64,000 nucleotides of DNA. Origin: Seribacter sp963934295 (GTDB lineage: Bacteria; Verrucomicrobiota; Verrucomicrobiia; Opitutales; Seribacteraceae). The stretch covers positions 98,400-162,399 of the forward strand of contig CAWVXY010000002.1 in NCBI GenBank assembly GCA_963934295.1, in the 5' to 3' direction. Every line of letters begins with the position of its first letter. Position 1 is the stretch's first letter. This document shows, piece by piece, positions 54,056 to 62,982 of this stretch. The translations under genes and the position numbers were made by a program. Under the pieces are notes generated by a model. It was given only the letters and a program-made list of their open reading frames with translations, ran no database searches and had not been told where the DNA came from.

Positions 54056-55330
54056 ATGGAGATATTGAGAAGTTTATTTGGGGTTTTTTGCCTTTTATTC
54101 TTATTGTGGCTTGTAAGTGCCAATAGAAGGGCAATTTCACCTCGCCTCATAGTTTCCGGTATAACCCTGCAGTTTGTTTTCGCATTGTTACTTTTGAAAA
54201 CTCCCTTTGTTACCGATTTAGTTCTCGGAATCTCGCAAGGAGTGGTCAAGTTAACCGAGTTCTCCTACCAGGGAGCTAGTTTCGTATTTGGTGATCTTGC
54301 TAGTGATGCACCAACCTATGGTACTGTGGTTGCTTTTCGAGTTTTACCTTCAATTTTATTTTTCTCTGCCCTTTCTGCGCTTCTATATCATTGGGGCATT
54401 CTTCAGCGAATTGTTTATTTGTTAGCCTGGTTAATGAAAAGAACGATGAAGATATCTGGTCCAGAATGTCTCGCCATGTCAGCCAATGTTTTTGTTGGTC
54501 AAACTGAGGCACCCTTACTTATTCGTCCTTATTTAGAAAAAATGAGTAAATCTGAAGTTCTATGCTTAATGACTGGGGGTTTCGCTACTATTGCTGGTGG
54601 GGTTTTTGCCGCTTATGTTGCATTTCTCGGTGGTTCAGATCCAGAAGCACAAGCACTATTCGCTAAGCATCTGCTGACTGCATCATTGATGTCAGCTCCA
54701 GCTGCTATTGTTTGCTCAAAAATACTTTTGCCCGAGACTGAAGTCCGAAAGGATGAATTTGAGTTACATCAGGATGGAGAGACCGTGAATGTATTTGATG
54801 CATTAACTGCGGGCACAAGCCAGGGTCTTCTTTTAGCTTTTAATGTTGGTGCTATTTTGATCGTATTTACAGGTTTAGTCGCCCTTGGGAATTTCATTAT
54901 GGGGGATTTTATCTCAAAACCACTTGGCATTGGAGAATGGTTGGGTATGGGTGGGGAAGAACTTAGTTTAGAATATATTTTCGGCTGGATTTTCTCACCC
55001 ATTGCCTGGTTATTGGGAGTTCATCTTGATGACATTCGCTTAATTGGACAATTATTAGGAGAGAAATTAGTTTTGAATGAATTTGTTGCTTATGCTCATT
55101 TAGGTGAATTTAAGGAATCCGGTTTGATAAATAACGAACGGTCCATTGTTCTGGCAAGTTACGCTCTTTGTGGATTCGCCAATTTTGCATCTGTTGGAAT
55201 TCAAGTCGCGGGTATTGCAATCCTTTCTCCCGGGCAGCGTCCGAATTTGACCAAGCTAGGGTGGAGGGCTTTATTAGGGGGGACTTTTGCCTGTTTACTG
55301 ACTGCATCTGTCGCAGGGTTGGTGATTTGA
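54056..55330 (+). CDS. Concentrative nucleoside transporter (NupC/CNT family)
   Basis: 424-residue inner-membrane carrier importing nucleosides with H+ or Na+. Hydrophobic segments start at the N terminus. Family motifs include FVFGDLASDAPTYGTV, SANVFVGQTEAPLLIRPYL, MTGGFATIAGGVFAAYV and the late YALCGFANFASVGIQ. It is first of three co-directional genes with the LON-domain and small membrane genes. Confidence 0.93.
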   Translation: MEILRSLFGVFCLLFLLWLVSANRRAISPRLIVSGITLQFVFALLLLKTPFVTDLVLGISQGVVKLTEFSYQGASFVFGDLASDAPTYGTVVAFRVLPSILFFSALSALLYHWGILQRIVYLLAWLMKRTMKISGPECLAMSANVFVGQTEAPLLIRPYLEKMSKSEVLCLMTGGFATIAGGVFAAYVAFLGGSDPEAQALFAKHLLTASLMSAPAAIVCSKILLPETEVRKDEFELHQDGETVNVFDALTAGTSQGLLLAFNVGAILIVFTGLVALGNFIMGDFISKPLGIGEWLGMGGEELSLEYIFGWIFSPIAWLLGVHLDDIRLIGQLLGEKLVLNEFVAYAHLGEFKESGLINNERSIVLASYALCGFANFASVGIQVAGIAILSPGQRPNLTKLGWRALLGGTFACLLTASVAGLVI

Positions 55331-55363
55331 CCTTTTCCTGAATTATGACAATATGTATTAAGC

Positions 55364-56041
55364 ATGGATTCTGAAATATATGAGCTCCCTAAGCAAATGC
55401 CTGCGATGACTCTCCGTGGCGTCGTTTTATTTCCCAAGGCCATGATGCCCTTGAGGATTTTTGAGGAAAGATATAAAACCATGCTTGCCGACAGGCTAAA
55501 TGGAGATCGTATTTTCGCCATAGTGGGAGAGAGAGAGAATGTTTCCAAAGAAGAAGAACACTTGGAACTTCCATTCGGCGTAGCTACAGCTGGACTGATA
55601 CGAGTATCTAAAGAAAATCCTGATGGCACTTCATTTGTTCTCCTACAAGGTCTGAGCCGAGTTAGGATTTTATCCATTCCTCAGGAGATCCCATACCGAA
55701 TTTTAGAAGTCGAACCTGTGGAGACAATTGTTGAAAAAAGTTCTGTAGGATTGCGTGGTCAGATAATCAACCAACTTGAACGAAATCAAAACCTTGGAGG
55801 AGAAGTTACCCAAGAAATGTTTGATTTTCTTAATCCACTTGAAGATGATATCGCTTTTGTAGACTTAGCAGCACATACTCTTTGCAAGCATACATTAAGA
55901 AAGCAAGCGATGCTTGAAGTGCAAAACTTAACGAAGAGGGCAAATATGTTGCTGGATGATTTAATAAAAGAGAATGATCGCCTTGACCTTATCAAGCAAG
56001 CACTTGGTGGCAAGCAGGACGAAGACTTAGGGTTTAACTAA
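55364..56041 (+). CDS. Stand-alone LON substrate-binding domain protein
   Basis: 225 residues matching only the N-terminal substrate-binding domain of Lon protease: MTLRGVVLFPKAMMPLRIFEERYK, GVATAGLIRVSKENPDGTSFVLLQGLSRV. It has no ATPase or peptidase domain. A coiled or helical C terminus (about 165-215) follows. Function is unknown; it may present substrates or act as an adaptor. The stop is only two bases before the next gene. Confidence 0.88.
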   Translation: MDSEIYELPKQMPAMTLRGVVLFPKAMMPLRIFEERYKTMLADRLNGDRIFAIVGERENVSKEEEHLELPFGVATAGLIRVSKENPDGTSFVLLQGLSRVRILSIPQEIPYRILEVEPVETIVEKSSVGLRGQIINQLERNQNLGGEVTQEMFDFLNPLEDDIAFVDLAAHTLCKHTLRKQAMLEVQNLTKRANMLLDDLIKENDRLDLIKQALGGKQDEDLGFN

Positions 56042-56043
56042 AT

Positions 56044-56286
56044 ATGAGTGAACTCACGGACGAGCAAAAAGCACAGAAAGTTGTACACTTTCGTCGAATA
56101 GTTAAAGGTAGAATATTATTTGGTTGGACTTTTACTATTGTCGGAGCCATTCTTTTTGGAGTTGGTTTTAAGAACAATCAATCACTTCTAATTATGCTTA
56201 ATGGATTAACCTTTACAGCATGGGGTTTGTTTATGGTCTGGCAGGCTAAACGTGCACTCTTTAATTTAACCCGTTCTAAAAGATAA
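56044..56286 (+). CDS. Small two-helix membrane protein
   Basis: 80 residues with two hydrophobic helices (about 21-37 and 43-62) and a basic C terminus. No family is recognised. Its start directly follows the LON-domain gene, and it is convergent with the Cdd1-like gene ten bases downstream. Confidence 0.7.
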   Translation: MSELTDEQKAQKVVHFRRIVKGRILFGWTFTIVGAILFGVGFKNNQSLLIMLNGLTFTAWGLFMVWQAKRALFNLTRSKR

Positions 56287-56295
56287 TTGTTTTAT

Positions 56296-56634
56296 TTATT
56301 CTTCCCATAAACTTGGATGAAGTAACTTCGGGTCAGCATCTTCATTTTCCGAAAAATAAATAGCCATCCTTATGTAAGCTAGCCTGTATGAAGGTGTGCT
56401 AGGTCTTATCTTTTGAACTTCCTCAAATAAACTTTCGGCTGAGCGTCCCTGCATTTCATATAATTCCTTGCATCCAATATCAATTAAATCACGTGCCACA
56501 AGGACATCCATTCTTGGGATTCGCATTAAGGGAGAAGATAGGGCAATGCGATCAATCTTTTTTTTCTTTTTAGGTTTATTTAAATCGTCGCCACCAAAAA
56601 GTGCGTCGAGTGGTATGATATCATTGATAGGCAT
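56296..56634 (-). CDS. Cdd1 / helix-hairpin-helix protein
   Basis: 112 residues. The core LMRIPRMDVLVARDLIDIGCKELYEMQG is the helix-hairpin-helix pattern of the Cdd1 ('pathogenicity locus') family, and YRLAYIRMAIYFSE with DPKLLHPSLWEE closes it. The usual Gly-x-Gly of the hairpin (PGIG) is here PRMD, so DNA binding may be altered. The N-terminal third is basic (KPKKKKKID). Function is unknown in the family. The 250 bases upstream (56635-56884) show no gene. Confidence 0.72.
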   Translation of the reverse strand: MPINDIIPLDALFGGDDLNKPKKKKKIDRIALSSPLMRIPRMDVLVARDLIDIGCKELYEMQGRSAESLFEEVQKIRPSTPSYRLAYIRMAIYFSENEDADPKLLHPSLWEE

Positions 56635-56884
56635 AATTCTTGGTGAGATTTTACTAGGATGAATGGTAATTCAGGGAGGGTTTTAACTCGTGCTGTTTAT
56701 TGTAAATATCAAAAAAGAAGGTTACTCATAATCGTATTCATTCATAACCTGAGCAAGTACCCTTACCATTAATATTCCTGTCTTATGAGTAGTTTTGTTT
56801 CAATTAAAGTGAGAAGGATAAAATGTTCTTGTAAGCTATGGGTAAATTTAATCATAGATAGTGTTGGGAATTTTCTTCAACTTA

Positions 56885-57175
56885 TTACTTACTTAGGTTG
56901 AGCGTGAACGAAGTTGCACCCCATCCGCCTGCTGTTGGTTCACTTATTCGAAAGCATTTAATTTGAGTATGCTTTTCCATGATTGAATGAACTATATCTC
57001 GTAATGTACCAATTCCTTTACCATGTATGATTCGTCCCTCAGCAATTCCCTCTTGCTCGCATTGATACAGATACTCAATAACAAGGTCTTTGACTTCGCT
57101 AGGTTTATACCCATGCAAGTCTAAGGTTCCTGTTATCGGCACACTTACCATTCCTTCACGATTTACTGATCTCAC
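56885..57175 (-). CDS. Stand-alone Smr-domain protein
   Basis: 96 residues forming one Smr domain, the C-terminal nuclease-like module of MutS2. TLDLHGYKPSEV is the LDxH motif; IIHGKGIGTLRDIV is the HGxG motif; GGWGATSFTL closes the fold. Such proteins may nick branched DNA or act on RNA and ribosomes. The start is GTG 57175, overlapping the lipoprotein stop by four bases (GTGA); an internal ATG at 57151 is possible. Confidence 0.88.
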   Translation of the reverse strand: MRSVNREGMVSVPITGTLDLHGYKPSEVKDLVIEYLYQCEQEGIAEGRIIHGKGIGTLRDIVHSIMEKHTQIKCFRISEPTAGGWGATSFTLNLSK

Positions 57176-57459
57176 TTTAAGAGGTTTTCTGTGGGAAAGG
57201 AATGCATTGGGGTGCCTTGGGTGACATTGGGACCAATATCATGAAATGATTTATCCGGATTTTGTCCAACTTGTATAATCTGTGTAGTAGGTTTAATAGA
57301 CGCTTGTAAAGGTGTATGGTTTTTAATGAAATTTTCATTTGGATTAACTGGCACCTCCGTTTTTTCAACTGCTTGATCAGGTTGATTTTCCTCTTGCTGG
57401 ATCAATTCGCAACTACTCAGGCAGAAACAAATTAAAAAATTAAAAATTAGAATTCTCAC
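57172..57459 (-). CDS. Small predicted lipoprotein
   Basis: 95 residues starting at GTG 57459. The lipobox CLSSC marks the lipidated cysteine at about residue 17. The mature part is polar and unordered, rich in Pro, Asn, Gln and Thr. No domain is recognised. It is first in a two-gene unit with the Smr-domain gene. Confidence 0.6.
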   Translation of the reverse strand: MRILIFNFLICFCLSSCELIQQEENQPDQAVEKTEVPVNPNENFIKNHTPLQASIKPTTQIIQVGQNPDKSFHDIGPNVTQGTPMHSFPTENLLK

Positions 57460-57679
57460 GATTAAAATAATTTAAGAAATTAAGAAATTGGTCAAGTGTG
57501 ACTTATGGAGTTAGTATACCAACCTCCAATTAATTTGTAATCAGATAAAGATAAAGATGGTTTAAGATTTGAAATGCATTTAAAAAACCTTAACTGAAAT
57601 TCTTTCAAATAAGTAAATATAAGTATTTTTGATTCTATGTACACTTGACAAAGCAAAAAAGAGTTTAAGAGTAGAATTT

Positions 57680-58042
57680 ATGCCACTTCTTAAAGTATAT
57701 TCCTCCTGTAAATTAAGTTCTTCGGTTTATGAACCGTTATCGTCTTCTTTAACTTCAACTGTTGCATCGACACTGGGTAAATCCGAAGATTTTATAATGG
57801 TTATTTTTCAGCATACTACTTTCCAGAGTTTTGGGTCTAATGCAGAAGAACCATCCGTTTATATAGAATTTAAAAATGTGGGTAACTTATCCCCTGATAT
57901 AACAACTCGCTTATCTGGAATCATTTCTGAGTTGTTTGCAAAATTTACGGACTTAGATCCTTCACGAATGTATATAGAATTCCAACCAACTGAAAGACAC
58001 CTTTGGGGGTGGAATGGTAAAACTTTACACATATCCGAATGA
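57680..58042 (+). CDS. MIF/tautomerase-superfamily protein
   Basis: 120 residues from ATG 57680. The start MPLLKVYSS places Pro at position 2, the catalytic base after Met removal, which fixes this start; the longer frame from 57629 would bury it. The fold pattern fits macrophage migration inhibitory factor and D-dopachrome tautomerase: DFIMVIFQHTTFQSFG in the middle and SRMYIEFQPTERHLWGWNG near the end. Expected activity is keto-enol tautomerisation of an aromatic or small oxo acid. It overlaps the MarR gene by four bases. Confidence 0.85.
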   Translation: MPLLKVYSSCKLSSSVYEPLSSSLTSTVASTLGKSEDFIMVIFQHTTFQSFGSNAEEPSVYIEFKNVGNLSPDITTRLSGIISELFAKFTDLDPSRMYIEFQPTERHLWGWNGKTLHISE

Positions 58043-58467
58043 CATCAAGTAAATTCCCTGTTTTAATAAGAGCGTGCTGGTTCAGTTTAAATCATCACTT
58101 CAGCAGGAAGATTTCCTCCTTACCCATAACGACAGTACAATACACTGTTTTACGAACCCTATTCGATTTTAATGAACAAAAAATCAATCAGCGGGAACTT
58201 TCCATGTTGATTAGTTCTAATAAAAATAATCTATCCTCTATAATTAAGCGATTGCAGGGGTTAGGTTATGTCGAACTACACGAAAATAAAAAAGATATGA
58301 GAGAAAAAAATATTTCACTTAGTGAGAAAGGAAAAGAAGTATTTTTTGAATGCAGGAAGAAGGCAATTTTAATACAAGACAGATTGATCAATGATCTTTT
58401 GCCAAATGATATAATGTCATTAACAAGGTATCTTGAAACAGTGAATCAAAGGATACCGTTAGAATAA
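58039..58467 (+). CDS. MarR-family transcriptional regulator
   Basis: 142 residues. The winged helix has QRELSMLISSNKNNLSSIIKRLQGLGYVELH, with the wing DMREKNISLSEKGKEV, typical of MarR/SlyA. Flanking helices form the dimer interface. The gene overlaps the tautomerase gene (ATGA), so it probably controls its own operon in response to an aromatic ligand. The operator was not identified. Confidence 0.87.
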   Translation: MTSSKFPVLIRACWFSLNHHFSRKISSLPITTVQYTVLRTLFDFNEQKINQRELSMLISSNKNNLSSIIKRLQGLGYVELHENKKDMREKNISLSEKGKEVFFECRKKAILIQDRLINDLLPNDIMSLTRYLETVNQRIPLE

Positions 58468-58494
58468 AATTATATTTTCCGTAAAAAGTTTTTG

Positions 58495-60360
58495 TTATTC
58501 GGAGATGTAAGGTGCATTCATGCCTTGATCCAAACTTTCCAAATCTTCGGTAAGATTGTCTAGATTGCCATGGATTGAGGACACTCTTGAAGATAAACCA
58601 TTAATCCTATGTGCGAGTGAGCGTTGCTGTGTTTCTATAGCAAGTCTGGGGCTACTTCCTGCAGATTGTAAGGCAGATTTTTTGATTTCAACATTTGGCC
58701 AGAAAAAACCAAATATGGTAAGTGCCAGTCCGCAGGAGGCGTGAACTGTACCTAGTGAATCAAAAAATAAACTTGCACCTACTGTACCTAGACCAAGAAT
58801 AATCAAAATTACAGATGTGCTGAAAGTGTACTCTTTTTTTGCTTTTTGACTAACAGGGTTTTTGAAATCCTGCACTAATTGCTTCTTTAACTCACCTAGG
58901 GCAAGAATTTGTTTTTCGGTATCAAAAGCCTCTTCCTCAAGATTTAACTTTTCCTGTTCTAGTTTTGTACGTTTTTGAGAGGATTTTTCTTGGTATTTTA
59001 TCCACTCGGATTTGGCTTTTTCTATTAATCCCTCTTGAGGTGAACCTCCGCCAATTTCAATAAATCTTTTCGTTACTTGCTTAACATCATCACCAAAAGA
59101 AAATTGCTTATTGGATGTGTCTAAAACATCTGTTCTTTCTTCGATGAACAAGGAAATCTCTGCATACTCGAATTCATCAAAAAGCTTTTTGCAAAGATCC
59201 TTGGTAAAGGATTCAAATAGATGCAGGTTTACGGGAATCCAATGATGGTTTGGATTGGGGAAAATGGATGTAAACGCGTCTATAATAGTCGCATTCGTTG
59301 ACATTTTTTCGGCTTCTTCTGGTTCTTCTTGTTGATGAAAATCGCGCATTTGCATCTTGATTTTTTCATCGAGGATCAAATCGCCATCAGGTTCTATCTG
59401 TGCAATCCCTTTCTGCCTTTTGAGCCAATTGAAGCAAAAGGCGGCATCTCTTGGAGAGCAGAAGAATTCTAAATTATATCTATTTACGCGACTTGGATAG
59501 GATGCGAATAGAAGATAGTTTAATTCTTTTTCTGAATAATCAGAAAAAGTTGGAGTGCTATTTTGGTCAATTTTGCTCATTTCATTCCTATCTTGATTAA
59601 TTATAGTAGTAGGTTTTTCTAAAATATTCAACAATTTCAGTGGATTGCCTTCAGATTTTAATCTGTAATCTTCTCCATTTAAAATTTTATGACCGATTGA
59701 ATGTGCAAATTGAATGCATTGGTCTGATGTAAAGGAAGGAAGTTTTAAGGACAAAGTTTTCTCAAATCCAAAATCCGCAAAGAACTTACTCGTATTGTCT
59801 GATTCTTCATTTGCGGAAAATAAAAATCTGCAGTTTTTAAAAAGAGCAGATTTCCTTATTTCTTTATTAAAGGGACCAGAGAACCACTCACGGACTGTTT
59901 CGCCCATTTTATCTAAATCATCTATTATTAAAAGCGGTTTTACTTGTTTAAGGTCAATTCCACTATGAATTATGGCATCTTCAATACCTGCCACAAAAGT
60001 CTCGGCCAAGTGAGTTCCAAATTTATCAATATCACCATCCTTTCGGAGGGCAGTTTCAATTTGAATTATTTGTGTACCTAAAAATCTAGCGAACCTTCCA
60101 ATTTCTGATTTTTTTATTTCAATCCCCCCTGATACATTGCGAACCATCGAGGATACCAACGATGGTAAATCCTTCGCATTAGTAGGGTCGGGCGCTATAG
60201 TCAGCGATTTTAATTCTTCTGAAAGAAAAGCTCTTTTAATCTCTTCAAGGAGGATTGTTTTCCCCATCCCCTCTGGACCGAGTACTATTGATGATCGTAA
60301 GAGGCCTCCTTTGGTAAAGCCATTGGTAATAAATGATAATTCTTTATCTCTTCCAATCAT
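58495..60360 (-). CDS. STAND-like P-loop ATPase with C-terminal membrane hairpin, linked to flagellins
   Basis: 621 residues. Walker A GPEGMGKT is at 28-35, Walker B LLIIDDLD at 143-150, and a sensor-like FSANEE at 181-186. EGNPLKLL (237-244) is the GxP motif that marks STAND/AP-ATPase NTPases. Residues 270-440 are likely winged-helix and arm regions. Residues about 445-500 are a coiled coil rich in Glu, Lys and Gln. Two membrane helices follow (about 514-531 and 538-555), and a second helical tail ends the protein. It starts five bases after the last flagellin gene and is therefore almost certainly cotranscribed. No function is known for such a pairing. It could regulate or assemble the filament, or be a defence-type NTPase that happens to lie here. 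Confidence 0.72.
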   Translation of the reverse strand: MIGRDKELSFITNGFTKGGLLRSSIVLGPEGMGKTILLEEIKRAFLSEELKSLTIAPDPTNAKDLPSLVSSMVRNVSGGIEIKKSEIGRFARFLGTQIIQIETALRKDGDIDKFGTHLAETFVAGIEDAIIHSGIDLKQVKPLLIIDDLDKMGETVREWFSGPFNKEIRKSALFKNCRFLFSANEESDNTSKFFADFGFEKTLSLKLPSFTSDQCIQFAHSIGHKILNGEDYRLKSEGNPLKLLNILEKPTTIINQDRNEMSKIDQNSTPTFSDYSEKELNYLLFASYPSRVNRYNLEFFCSPRDAAFCFNWLKRQKGIAQIEPDGDLILDEKIKMQMRDFHQQEEPEEAEKMSTNATIIDAFTSIFPNPNHHWIPVNLHLFESFTKDLCKKLFDEFEYAEISLFIEERTDVLDTSNKQFSFGDDVKQVTKRFIEIGGGSPQEGLIEKAKSEWIKYQEKSSQKRTKLEQEKLNLEEEAFDTEKQILALGELKKQLVQDFKNPVSQKAKKEYTFSTSVILIILGLGTVGASLFFDSLGTVHASCGLALTIFGFFWPNVEIKKSALQSAGSSPRLAIETQQRSLAHRINGLSSRVSSIHGNLDNLTEDLESLDQGMNAPYISE

Positions 60361-60365
60361 TATAA

Positions 60366-61643
60366 CTAACTAATCAAGTTCATGACATTTTCGGCAGATA
60401 CTCTGGAGTGAACAAGTGCATGATTTGATACTTTCTGCAAAAGAAGATTTTTTGCTAAACTGGTATATTCACTTGCCATGTCAGAGTCCTTTATCCGACC
60501 CAAAGCAACATTTTGTGCAGTATTCTTTTGCCCGATGTATTCAGATTTTAAGCGAATCTCTGAGAAAGTTTTGGCAAGCGTGTAAATTTGCTTACTTAGA
60601 CTTTCTAGTTCAAGTTTTGAACGATCAAGGGCATTCGCTGCTGTTAATCTTGTGCTGATATCATACCCCTTAAGGGTAGAAAAACCCAGTGGTGATAATT
60701 CATATAAACTACCTTTTTCATCAGCAACTCCCTTGGGACCTTCAATTTGTTCTGCATCCCAAGATAAACGCCAAGACCAACCTGTCGGGTTTGACCTGCT
60801 TATGTTTTCAGGTCCCGGTTCATTGACTGCGATCTCAATAATTGTACTATCTCCCAGTGGTGCTTGTACTTTAGGATAACCAGGAGCAAGCGATGAGTTA
60901 GAGTCACCCATATTGTCCGAAGCAGTAGTGTAGGAAATTTGATTGGGTCGAATATCAATTTCAAAAAAATCACCATATGTTATCTGTCCATCTACATTTT
61001 CACTTCGAACCCCAGATCCATTATCTGATAAATATTCCCCAGAATCAAAAAACCACCGATCTCCTTGTTTTAATTGAATACGATCACGGGTAGAATTAGA
61101 GTCGGAAGTGTTCCACCAAAGTTTAATCTTTGCCCCTATAGCTGATATGTCTACTTTCTTAATGTTTGCTCCTGAGGAACTTTCTTCATCATCATAAATA
61201 ATAGTTTTATCTATGTAGTCAGCAGATTGTGGGTCTAGTAACTGCTGTTCAAAAGTACGATCAAACATGAGTGATTGTAAAGTCTTAGAGTGTTCTTGAA
61301 ATTCATTATTCAATACTTCACGGTGATAGTCACTAGAAGTTGGGTCGGTTGCCTCATAAGCTAACTTATTCATTTGTTTAATGACTGATTCTGCATATGA
61401 AATTATATCAGCTTGTTGTTGGGCTAAGGTGTAGGCATTATCAAAGTTCTTCCTTGCTGAATTCGAGAATTTACTTTCAATTTCCAGCTTTTTTGAAATT
61501 CGATAGGCGGCAGAATCTTTAGATGGATCTGCAGAAAAACGATCTCCAGTTGCAATACGATTACTTGCCTCTTCAATCTTTCTTTGCCTTATTGAATGAA
61601 GGGTTTCAATTCGTGAAGACATGACTGGAGAAATGAGATTCAT
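60366..61643 (-). CDS. Flagellin-like protein with central insert domain, copy B
   Basis: 425 residues from ATG 61643; an in-frame TTG at 61646 adds one residue. The N-terminal D0/D1 region (about 1-140) has ASNRIATGDRFSADPSKDSAAY and ARKNFDNAYTLAQQQADI. The C-terminal D1/D0 region (about 335-425) has RIKDSDMASEYTSLAKNLLL and ends NVMNLIS, matching the usual flagellin end. Between them, about residues 155-330, is a beta-rich domain with KLWWN, DSGEYLSD, GDFFEIDIRPNQIS, APLGDSTIIEIAVN, also present in copy A. It is probably exported by the flagellar type III route. It is 26 bases after copy A. Confidence 0.8.
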   Translation of the reverse strand: MNLISPVMSSRIETLHSIRQRKIEEASNRIATGDRFSADPSKDSAAYRISKKLEIESKFSNSARKNFDNAYTLAQQQADIISYAESVIKQMNKLAYEATDPTSSDYHREVLNNEFQEHSKTLQSLMFDRTFEQQLLDPQSADYIDKTIIYDDEESSSGANIKKVDISAIGAKIKLWWNTSDSNSTRDRIQLKQGDRWFFDSGEYLSDNGSGVRSENVDGQITYGDFFEIDIRPNQISYTTASDNMGDSNSSLAPGYPKVQAPLGDSTIIEIAVNEPGPENISRSNPTGWSWRLSWDAEQIEGPKGVADEKGSLYELSPLGFSTLKGYDISTRLTAANALDRSKLELESLSKQIYTLAKTFSEIRLKSEYIGQKNTAQNVALGRIKDSDMASEYTSLAKNLLLQKVSNHALVHSRVSAENVMNLIS

Positions 61644-61672
61644 CAACTATTCTATCGATTTTGCAGTGTAAA

Positions 61673-62956
61673 TTATATTAATAGGTTAAACACATTCTTG
61701 GCAGAAACCTTTGAGTGAACCATCGCTTTATCAGTTGCTTCTTGAACAATGAGGCTTTTTGCCAAACTAGTGTACTCACTTGCAATATCTGTATCCCTAA
61801 TTTTTCCCAAAGAAATGCTTTGAGCTTGGCTCTTGCTTTCGACTCTATCGGTTTCAAATGTAATTTCTGAAAATGTTTTAGCTAAGGTATATACTTGGGT
61901 CTGAACACTATCTATCTCTTCTCTAGTTCTGGTGAGTGCAGTGCTTGCGTCGTTCCTAGATAAGAGGTTCAGGTCTGTCATCGTCGCAAAGCCAACAGGT
62001 TCAATTTGAAGCAATTCACCTTTTTCATTTTTTATACCTACAGGACCATCTATTTCTTTCTTTTCAATCTCAAGCCAACGATCCCATGCAGTATTTAAAG
62101 CCTTACCTATTCCTTCTGGTCCTTCATCATTAATTACAAACTCAACAATGGAGCTATCGCCACTTGGCGCGTCTGTGAAAGGATAATCTGAGGTAGGAAT
62201 CGTATCATTATTATCGAGGAAATCTCCATTTCCACGATTGTCACTTGCTTCAGTTAAAGAAATGCGGTTGGGACCAAAATCAATCTCGAAATAATCGCCT
62301 GTTCTTGTTTCTCCGTTTACGATCTCAGACCTCCTGCCACCTACATTTGATCTGTATTCTCCTGTATCAAAAATTCTTTTCCCTCCGACATAAATCTGAA
62401 ACCTATCTCTTAGGTACTGAGGATCCCACCAAAGTTTAACCTTTGATGCTAGAGCACCTATATCAATTTTTTCTGACACTCTGGACGAATTTCCAGCAAC
62501 GGGTGGAGGTAAGTCTATGGTTTCAATGTTAGTAGAAGAAAGGGGGTCAAACATTACTTTATCGTATGTCCGATCGTATAATAAGTCAGTTAACTGTCCC
62601 GATAATGACTGAAACTCGGAGTTCAGGTTTTCCCGGTCACCATCACTAGTCATTATATCAGTCGCTTGATAAGCGAGATCGTTCATGCGCCTCATTGTGT
62701 TGTCCGCATAGTTGAGTATATCAGCTTGATATTGGGCGAGTTGATATGCATTATCTAGATTTTTTTTTGCTGAGTTAGAGAATTTATTCTCAACTTCCAA
62801 TCGTGTGGATATACGTAACGCACCAGGGTCAATGGACTGACTATTGGCAAAGCGGTTGCCTGAGCTGATTTTTTCACTTGAGTCGAGAATTTGGCGTTGA
62901 CGAATTGACTGCCTAATTTGGTGCTGACTATCAAGAACTGGAGAGATGAGAGACAT
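61673..62956 (-). CDS. Flagellin-like protein with central insert domain, copy A
   Basis: 427 residues. D0/D1 N terminus (1-140): SSEKISSGNRFANSQSIDPG, AKKNLDNAYQLAQYQADI. C terminus (338-427): KIRDTDIASEYTSLAKSLIV and end NVFNLLI. The central domain (about 160-330) contains KVKLWWDP, FDTGEYRSN, GDYFEIDFGPNRIS, APSGDSSIVEFVIN, clearly homologous to copy B. I do not recognise it as a known D2/D3 type. The gene follows the short flagellin by 87 bases with a large inverted repeat between, so it may be expressed at a different level. Confidence 0.8.
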   Translation of the reverse strand: MSLISPVLDSQHQIRQSIRQRQILDSSEKISSGNRFANSQSIDPGALRISTRLEVENKFSNSAKKNLDNAYQLAQYQADILNYADNTMRRMNDLAYQATDIMTSDGDRENLNSEFQSLSGQLTDLLYDRTYDKVMFDPLSSTNIETIDLPPPVAGNSSRVSEKIDIGALASKVKLWWDPQYLRDRFQIYVGGKRIFDTGEYRSNVGGRRSEIVNGETRTGDYFEIDFGPNRISLTEASDNRGNGDFLDNNDTIPTSDYPFTDAPSGDSSIVEFVINDEGPEGIGKALNTAWDRWLEIEKKEIDGPVGIKNEKGELLQIEPVGFATMTDLNLLSRNDASTALTRTREEIDSVQTQVYTLAKTFSEITFETDRVESKSQAQSISLGKIRDTDIASEYTSLAKSLIVQEATDKAMVHSKVSAKNVFNLLI

Positions 62957-62982
62957 TTAATTTTTTATAAAGTTTGGCCAAC

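Noticed and set aside
57645..57677. TTGACA and TAGAAT as a promoter for the tautomerase-MarR unit
   Set aside because: The spacer is 21 bases and the -10-like element is only two bases from the ATG, so transcription would begin inside the gene.
57629..57679. Longer N terminus of the tautomerase
   Set aside because: It would hide the Pro that must follow the initiator Met in this superfamily.
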